A stretch of DNA of 64,000 nt from Nematostella vectensis (Eukaryota > Cnidaria > Anthozoa > Actiniaria > Edwardsiidae). Under the pieces are notes generated by a model. That model was not told the DNA's origin, searched no databases, and saw only the letters and a list, made by a program, of their open reading frames with translations. Made by a program: the position numbers and the translations under genes. Below are positions 53,408-64,000 of the stretch, piece by piece (positions within the stretch are counted from its first letter, which is position 1; each line of letters opens with the position of its first letter). The stretch spans positions 11,676,139 through 11,740,138 of the forward strand of contig NC_064039.1 of the NCBI RefSeq assembly GCF_932526225.1. Reading direction: 5' to 3'.

Positions 53408-54008
53408 AAAGCTTTAGCATTCTTATTTATGTGCCTCTAAACGTTCACATGGCGTTCAGTAACCAGGATTTAGCTATGTATACGTTACCCATGATTCGCG
53501 GGTGCAACCTTAATTGAAATAGGTGTATTATGTTTGTATATACATTAACATGTATTACTGTCCTTTCTACGTTTAACATTACTAAGCAAGGATCAGTTGT
53601 ATTTCTCGAAAAAAGTTGTATTATATTTCCCATGCTTCTTAGAGAAGGGGGAGGGTGGGGTAAAATTGGTCCCACCCAAATCTTAAAAATAAATACAAAG
53701 AAATGCTTTAAAAGCTTTAGCATTCTTATTTATGTGCCTCTAAACGTTCACATGGCGTTCAGTCACCAGGATTTAGCTATTTATACGTTACCCATGATTC
53801 GCGGGTGCAACCTTAATTGAAATAGGTGTATTATGTTTGTATATACATTAACATGTATTACTGTCCTTTCTTCGTTTAACATTACTAAGCAAGGATCAGT
53901 TGTATTTCTCGAAAAAAGTTGTATTATATTTCCCATGCTTCTTAGAGAAGGGGGAGGGTGGGGTAAAATTGGTCCCACCCAAATCTTAAAAATAAATACA
54001 AAGAAATG
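53408..54008. repeat. 303-bp tandem duplication, two near-identical copies
   Basis: 53408-53710 and 53711-54008 are almost identical, both opening AAAGCTTTAGCATTCTTATT and closing AAATACAAAGAAATG. Only a few substitutions separate them, so the event is recent. It lies beyond the 3' end of DPCD. Confidence 0.9.
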
Positions 54009-54773
54009 TTGATACAAAGGTTCTTACTTCTTTTGCCAGTTGCCCCGGTAACGACGGTATACTCAGTCATCTTGTCATCAAGACCGGAGAACATCTTAAA
54101 ATTAGCAAACAACTCGACACAAGTAGTCAAAACCGGCAGAAAACCTGGTATTTGGTCTATGCAGCCTGCACATTTCCACTTAAGTAGCAAACATGCAAAA
54201 CAATACCAAAAAACACCAAACTTTAACTTTATCTTACAAAAAGGTTGTTCATGACAAGTCGTCTTGTTATGTTAATCTTTTCAAGTGATAAATATAGTTA
54301 GACGAATTAATATTTTTCCTTTGTACACGTTGCAAAGCAATTTGACCTTTTTTAAATGGAAGTTCGTAGTTCAAGTATGCTTAGATACTAATCTTTGCCT
54401 ACAATTCAAACGATCCACTTTTCGCGCGTCAGTGATAGTTTGGAGTTGTAGAAAAAAAAATCATTCTATAGACAGAACCTCTTGAGCTGGTGTCCGATAC
54501 CCGAAAGTTGACTGTTGTAAAAATCGTACCTTTATTAGGTCTGAAACTCCGTCCAAAAAATCAAACCCCCAAAAAATAATGTGCAAAATTAGATGTCATA
54601 GAACCCTCGAAGATTCTCATTGTCTCCCTTCCTCCTGGCTAAATACATCCCAATAAGAACTGTTAATGCAATGTTCTTCAATCCAAATTGTCCTACAAAA
54701 GCATCCAAACATTGTGGCACATGCCACATTAAGTGACATCTAATGTCTAAAAGCTGCTTGTATTGTTGCAGTC

Positions 54774-59093
<4,320 letters not shown>

Positions 59094-61496
59094 TTTGAAT
59101 AACGCGCTTGATAGGGGACTAGGGCGAGTACGCGGGAAAAGCATTATGGGTAACAAAAGAAAGGACGTGGGACAAGGGCAGAAGGAACAGAGTTTGTTAG
59201 GCTAAATTTTAAAACTAAGAAATCCCATTTAAATTGCCATGTTTAGCGACGCCTTCTCCATTTTTACTTAAAAACCCGGTCAAATTAAGTTGCGTAATCT
59301 TAGCTACCACCAAGAGATCATAGGATATGCTCTCTTGATACTACCATCTGGCTCGCGAAGAGTCCTATACGCAACATTACAGGGAATTTTGTGGTTAATT
59401 ATCAAAATGTTTCTCTGCCTTTGGCGGAATAAGATTCTCATAGAGTCCTAGAGCGGCTGTTAAGGACAGGGGCAACATAATTTATTACGCTAAAAGGTCG
59501 CTAAAAGGCACATTTCAGCCGATGAGGAAAAAAATCATTTCGTTGGCGTTATAATTTAGAATTAGACTTAATCACCATTATACTTGCATGAATTATCTTT
59601 ATATAACACACGAATCTGGCATTTTAACAAAAAATCGAGCTATGCAGGCCAGTACCCAGGATTGTTCTGGGGGGGGGGGGGGGGTCTTTGGGGGGGGGGG
59701 GGGGGGGGGGGGGGGGAATCCGAAAAAGTGGACCTAATTTTTCCATATGAAGAAAACGTTGTCGTTTTGAGGGACTGGTACCGAGGACTCTTAGTTTCTT
59801 TTCAGATACTTTCTCCATTGACTAAAGATGGTCACAGTCACTGTTTTTCTTTTCTGATTACAAGCCATAATGTTTACGAAGCACCTGCGGTACGATAACC
59901 TTAAAAATAACAAAAATCATGCATTTTCTCAAAAAAAGGAATATGTTAGTTTCCTTATATGGAAGTGACCGCGTTTGGCAAAAACGACAATTTTTTGCTG
60001 AACTTTCTTGATATGCGGGGGGAAGGGGGAGAGAGTTCTTGAGAACAAAAAGGGATTTTTTATGCCTTTTCAACATGGACGTTTATTGTCGGGTTTGGCT
60101 ACATACCAGAGTGCTTATGATTTTTAGTTTTGTCTACAAATAGAAAGTCTATTGGGAATCAAAAGTGGACTTTCGGCCGTTGTGGGGGGGGGGGGGGGGT
60201 GCGTTCGCACCCTCTGCACCCTCCCCCCCCTGGGTACGGGCCTGCTATGGAGATGACAAGACCAATTTTATCGCCCATGAACAAGGACGTCATCCTTTCG
60301 GACAAGTTGCGCTCATTTCATCAACATAGGGGTGGCGCTAAGAGAGGCAGGAGACCCCCTCCCCCGTACCGGTCGCGCGTTATTCAAAAGCAGTATTCTC
60401 TTCTCAAAGAATCGCCAGATATAGGTCATATGTGTTATCTATGACTTAGCAGATCATGTCTACGCACCTTAGGCTAAAGGCATATGTCGAACCGAACTTG
60501 AACCGAATCAATGTTATTACTGGTCGAGCTTATTTCCAGTGGCGGCATACGTCGAGCCTATTTTTCAAAAGTATGGAAATCATTACTTTACGTTAGTACG
60601 TAAAGCGCATGCTCTTTTTAAAAGGAAGGATCCGGGTTTTTTTTTTTGTGGATGAGAGGGCACACTTACAGATTTTGTGCAAATGTTTGAATTTTAATCA
60701 ATTATTTGTCGCATTACTTTTTAAATATTTATCTTATTCGGTTTAGGTATGATACAACGTATGCCACCAAGACACAAACGATTCGATTCGACTTGGCGAC
60801 TCGCACTTGGATCTATTAACCACCTTCCATGTACCTTTTTCAAAAACAATGGGTGAGTTATTTTCTCATTTACATAATATATTTATTGAACCTTCCAGTT
60901 GAGTGAGGGTGGGGGGGGGGGGGGGGGGGAGAAAATAAAATTACTTGAACTTCCAATTCTCGAAGTTAAATCCCCTGTTAACATATATGTGCTGAGAAAA
61001 TTTTCGCGAGAATTAAAAGACGTGCGAAAATAAAGAAGGTACTTTTTTTCCAGGAAGTGTTAACTTCCCATGTCGAACTAGGGATGCTTGTCGTATTTTT
61101 AGGAGTCAAAATTGGCTTTCGGCAGGGGCTCATGGGGGATACCCAAGAAAAAAATAGGCTTTTCTCTCAGAAATGTTATTTTTAATGCTTCTGAGGTATT
61201 TTTGGGGTAGCAATATTTGGTGTGCAGGTATTTTTAAGGGGTATTTTTCCAATTTTTCAACGAGCATCCCTATCACTTTTACCCTGAACATTTGCACTAA
61301 TACCGATCTCAAAACATTTTGCACAGAAAATAGCATTTCTAGCATCTACCTCCATAATTTTGGGCCACCTGTCCTCTTTGAGCCACAGAAAGCCCAACCG
61401 CAACTATCGTGCCGCATTAGACCCTGGGGACAAGGTTGGCACCATCCTGATTGTTTATAAGCAGTGAGTGATTTTTTTCCGATTATTTTCTCCAGC
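59094..61496. other. shared upstream region of DPCD and the P450 gene
   Basis: Head-to-head spacing of 2.4 kb between the DPCD start (59093, minus) and the P450 start (61497, plus). Most of it is the MITE at 59644-60246 and low-complexity DNA; a G-run lies near 60911 and GTATTTTT-rich text near 61190-61260 resembles 55900-56050 inverted. No core promoter motif was identified. Confidence 0.55.
59644..60246. mobile_element. MITE with GCAGGCCAGTACCCAGG ends (about 600 bp), very long G-runs
   Basis: Left end GCAGGCCAGTACCCAGG, right end CCTGGGTACGGGCCTGC. The left side has two G-runs of about 15 and 27 bases at 59670-59716. An inner stretch near 59775-59835 is repeated in inverted orientation at 50210-50290 (TTTAGTCAACGGAGAAAAT-like), so parts of this family occur elsewhere in the window. 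Confidence 0.75.
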
Positions 61497-63125
61497 ATGT
61501 CAGTGATACAGAACAACTTGATTAATCAAAGCAAGATTATTCTGCGTGTTGCCCGAGGGATACAAACATGCCCAACCGGGAACAAAATATCTTATTGCTA
61601 TGGATCCAAAACATATTCTACGAGTTCCTCGAGATCGGCTTCAACCAGAGTCAAGAGCCTTTCTGAGATACCAGGCCCAGCGAAGATGTCCATTGTTACC
61701 TCCATGTGGAAAGTATTACAATCAGAACGGGAAGGAACGCATATGGGGAGAAGATTTCTAGAAAGACACACACAGAACATCGAAAGATACGGCAAATTGT
61801 ACAAGCGAGAAGCACAATCGACAATAGTCTATGTAGCCGATGTCAACGACGCGGAAAAGATTTTACGATACGAGGCAAAGTACCCTCATAGAATCGAAGA
61901 TCCGGTTATAAGTCACTACATGGCAAAAAGACAGGCAATTCCTGGGGTTTTCTTTTCAAACGGTAATCTATGGTACAAGCACAGAAGAGCTATCAGCAAG
62001 AAGCTTCTCGTCCCCCGTATGGTCGAGCAATACGTGCCGACTTATAACGCGATTGTCGATGACTTTTTAGCACGTCTAAGCTTCATTAAAGGCCCCGAGG
62101 GATCATCTTACGAAAACGAAGTGTCAAATCTTCAGGATGAACTTTTCAGATTTGCATTTGAATCTGTTGGCTTCCTCCTTTTTGATAAACGGTTTGGGTT
62201 GGTTGATGGAGGAGAGGACATGAGACCTGAAGTAGCGTTATTTGCAAAGTCTTTGGATGGATTTCTGAGGAACATTGTAGGAGTTTCAGATCTCCCACTG
62301 TGGTTTTACAAGCTGTATGAGACAAGAACCTATAAAGATGTGATGAGGAGTTTAGAAGGCATGTACCACTGTGCAAGTGTCTTTGTTGATGAAAGGATAA
62401 AAGAAATGGAACAAGAACAGATATGCAAAGACTTTGAAAAAGATGTCACTAGATTGGATTTTTTCACATTTTTGTTGTTGAGAGGAAATCTTAAAAAGGA
62501 AGATCTACTTTCTAGTGTTATAGATCTCATATTTGCTGGGTCCGATACCACAGCAAATACATTTCAGTGGGCTTTATACTTAATGGGTAAAAATCCTAAA
62601 AAACAGGAGAAATTGCACAGAGAAGTTAGGTCAGTTTTGGGGGCTAATGATTGCCCTACAAGTCAACACATTTCAAATATGCCATATGTGACTGCTTGGC
62701 TAAAGGAAACTCTGCGCATGTACGGAACAGTTCCTTTTGTGACTCGAAAGCTTCCAGTTGAAATCACCCTTCAGGGTTATAAAATCCCAGCTTGGACTAG
62801 CTTTGTGATCCTTACTTCGGTCATAAGCAGAGATAAAGACAATTTTGATGAACCTTTAGTATTTAGACCAGAGCGGTGGTTGAGGGACGACACAGGACAA
62901 AAAAGGGAAACCTTCAATGCACTTGCATCATTACCATTTGGTTTTGGTAAAAGAATGTGTGTTGGACGCCGCATTGCAGAGCTAGAGCTTCGTATTTTGT
63001 TGGCAAAGACAACCCTGAAGTTTAAGGTTGCATATCCCCATGAAGATAGAATAGAGCCTTTCATGAGAGCAACTCTTATTCCTGATCTGCCATTGAGAGT
63101 TAGCTTCATTGATCGCAAACGCTAG
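61497..63125 (+). CDS. cytochrome P450, mitochondrial clan, intronless
   Basis: One open frame of 542 residues. Start is ATG 61497; an in-frame GTG at 61464 adds 11 residues and is not needed. The N-terminus is basic and Ser-rich (SKIILRVARGIQ, then SSSRSASTR), fitting a mitochondrial import signal, followed by the Pro-rich hinge IPGP. Motifs: W--R helix C region NLWYKHRR, I-helix oxygen-binding AGSDTT at about 347-352, ExxR in KETLR at 404-407, FRPERW at 456-461, and heme loop PFGFGKRMCVGRR with Cys 488. The GRR after the cysteine is typical of adrenodoxin-dependent mitochondrial P450s (CYP10/11/24/27 group). Expected role is hydroxylation of a sterol-like or other lipophilic substrate; the substrate cannot be told. 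TTTTCTCCAG directly before the ATG could be the acceptor of a 5' leader intron. Confidence 0.93.
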   Translation: MSVIQNNLINQSKIILRVARGIQTCPTGNKISYCYGSKTYSTSSSRSASTRVKSLSEIPGPAKMSIVTSMWKVLQSEREGTHMGRRFLERHTQNIERYGKLYKREAQSTIVYVADVNDAEKILRYEAKYPHRIEDPVISHYMAKRQAIPGVFFSNGNLWYKHRRAISKKLLVPRMVEQYVPTYNAIVDDFLARLSFIKGPEGSSYENEVSNLQDELFRFAFESVGFLLFDKRFGLVDGGEDMRPEVALFAKSLDGFLRNIVGVSDLPLWFYKLYETRTYKDVMRSLEGMYHCASVFVDERIKEMEQEQICKDFEKDVTRLDFFTFLLLRGNLKKEDLLSSVIDLIFAGSDTTANTFQWALYLMGKNPKKQEKLHREVRSVLGANDCPTSQHISNMPYVTAWLKETLRMYGTVPFVTRKLPVEITLQGYKIPAWTSFVILTSVISRDKDNFDEPLVFRPERWLRDDTGQKRETFNALASLPFGFGKRMCVGRRIAELELRILLAKTTLKFKVAYPHEDRIEPFMRATLIPDLPLRVSFIDRKR

Positions 63126-63906
63126 CGGTTGCTATGATTAATATTGGATGCCTGTCCAAGCCTTGCTCTGGGGTATTTTATGCACAGTTGTAAATAACCT
63201 AAAAATTGTGTTTAAAAAATTGTGTTACTAAAAAAAAATTATCACCGCTTATTAATTTAGTGGTGGTTGTGATAATATGATAAATTGTAAAGATGATGAT
63301 AATGATTAGTGATGATTATGTAGTGGTGTTGAGTGATGATGATAATAATGTCAGTAGTGGTGATGATAATGTTGTTATGGTAATGATGAGAACATTTGTA
63401 TTTTATAAAAATACTGGGCTGTAGCAGGGGGTGGGTGCCCCCAGCATGTGCCCCCCCCCCCAATATTTAAAAAAAAATTATAAGGAAATGACTAGAAGGG
63501 GTGTGGCTGTGCCCCCTACTGTTTTCTTAATCTTTCTGTATCTTGCCCCCCCCCCCCAATAATTCGAGGCCTGCTGTGGCTATGAGAATGTCTAATTTCA
63601 GTTGAGGCTGGGTCATTCTTATTTTTGGAGCAATTTAAGGCTGAAGATGTTCTTAACGATGTTCTTGAATTTTAGTGTATATGAGAATGCAATACCCAAT
63701 GAATTATTAGAAAGAGAGATACATAAAAGAATAAATAGCAACAATATTTAAAAGTGTATTATGAACACAATGCGATTCTGCATTTTAGAACACATCGCAC
63801 AAACAAAACTCAACATTTTTAAGCATGTTCTTTAAATTTGGTAAATCTCAGGCTGGACGTTGTTATAAAAAAATCTTATAAAAATAATAGTGTATTGCTT
63901 TGAACC
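63126..63906. other. P450 3' side: simple repeat and MITE
   Basis: A GATGAT/GATAAT-rich microsatellite occupies about 63260-63390, followed by the MITE at 63418-63580. No AATAAA was found close to the stop codon; the P450 polyadenylation signal is not identified. Confidence 0.6.
63418..63580. mobile_element. MITE, GCYGTAGCAGG family, second copy (163 bp)
   Basis: Left end GCTGTAGCAGGGGGTGGG, right end CCTGCTGTGGC, with the same C-run/AATATTT interior as 13269-13429. The ends carry transitions relative to that copy. Confidence 0.8.
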
Positions 63907-64000
63907 TCACCTGACATGAGCATGAAGTTCTTCTTGATGAAAGCTGTCGAGCATTCCCCATCCATCCATCCCCATACCACTCATGCTCGAAATGCCTGTA
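63907..64000 (-). CDS. probable C-terminal exon of an unidentified gene (partial)
   Basis: From the right window edge a minus-strand frame reads ISSMSGMGMDGWGMLDSFHQ, then EELHAHVR, and stops at TGA 63909-63907. I favour a terminal exon converging on the P450 3' end, since the next minus-strand exon would otherwise have to lie beyond it. Two other readings remain: TCAG|GTGAGG at 63911 could be a splice donor, and another frame holds MDGECSTAFIKKNFMLMS as a possible first exon. The protein is not recognised. Confidence 0.35.
   Translation of the reverse strand, partial: TGISSMSGMGMDGWGMLDSFHQEELHAHVR

Noticed and set aside
61464-61496. P450 start at GTG 61464
   Set aside because: Non-ATG start not needed; ATG 61497 gives a complete targeting signal and the family length.

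Overview
The window looks like nuclear DNA from an early-branching animal, most probably a cnidarian (sea anemone such as Nematostella or a relative; this is inference). The reasons are intron-rich genes that match vertebrate proteins exon by exon, canonical GT-AG introns, AT-rich non-coding DNA with many G-runs, and a dense load of short terminal-inverted-repeat elements, fold-back elements, solo LTRs and a PHD-finger LINE. Nothing prokaryotic is present (no operons, no CRISPR).

Layout. (1) 1-4496, minus strand: first four coding exons of a gelsolin-like actin-binding protein. Its fourth intron holds a LINE (1-963) and its second intron holds two solo LTRs and a nested TIR element. (2) 4497-8018: intergenic DNA filled by MITEs and fold-backs. 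(3) 8302-36575, minus strand: a complete 43-exon gene whose 1157-residue product I recognise as DNAAF9 (C20orf194, Shulin), a factor for axonemal outer-arm dynein. Its reading frame can be followed through every exon with matching phases. (4) 37170-38884, minus strand: a complete four-exon FAM53-family gene (358 aa). (5) About 39.0-54.5 kb: long intergenic stretch with several TIR elements, microsatellites and a 303-bp tandem duplication, and no gene I can support. (6) 54774-59093, minus strand: complete six-exon DPCD (206 aa), another ciliary dynein-assembly protein. (7) 61497-63125, plus strand: an intronless mitochondrial-clan cytochrome P450 (542 aa). (8) 63907-64000, minus strand: edge of another gene, probably its C-terminal exon.

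Two of the five named genes (DNAAF9 and DPCD) act in building axonemal dyneins and lie about 18 kb apart on the same strand, with FAM53 between them. The most unusual structure is inside DNAAF9: four separate minisatellites (57, 83, 82 and 44-48 bp units) each start at an exon edge and carry multiple copies of that exon's border (stop codon, 3' splice site, 5' splice site, 5' splice site respectively). This gives arrays of decoy splice sites around real exons. All gene names rest on recognition of translated exons by eye; no database search was possible.
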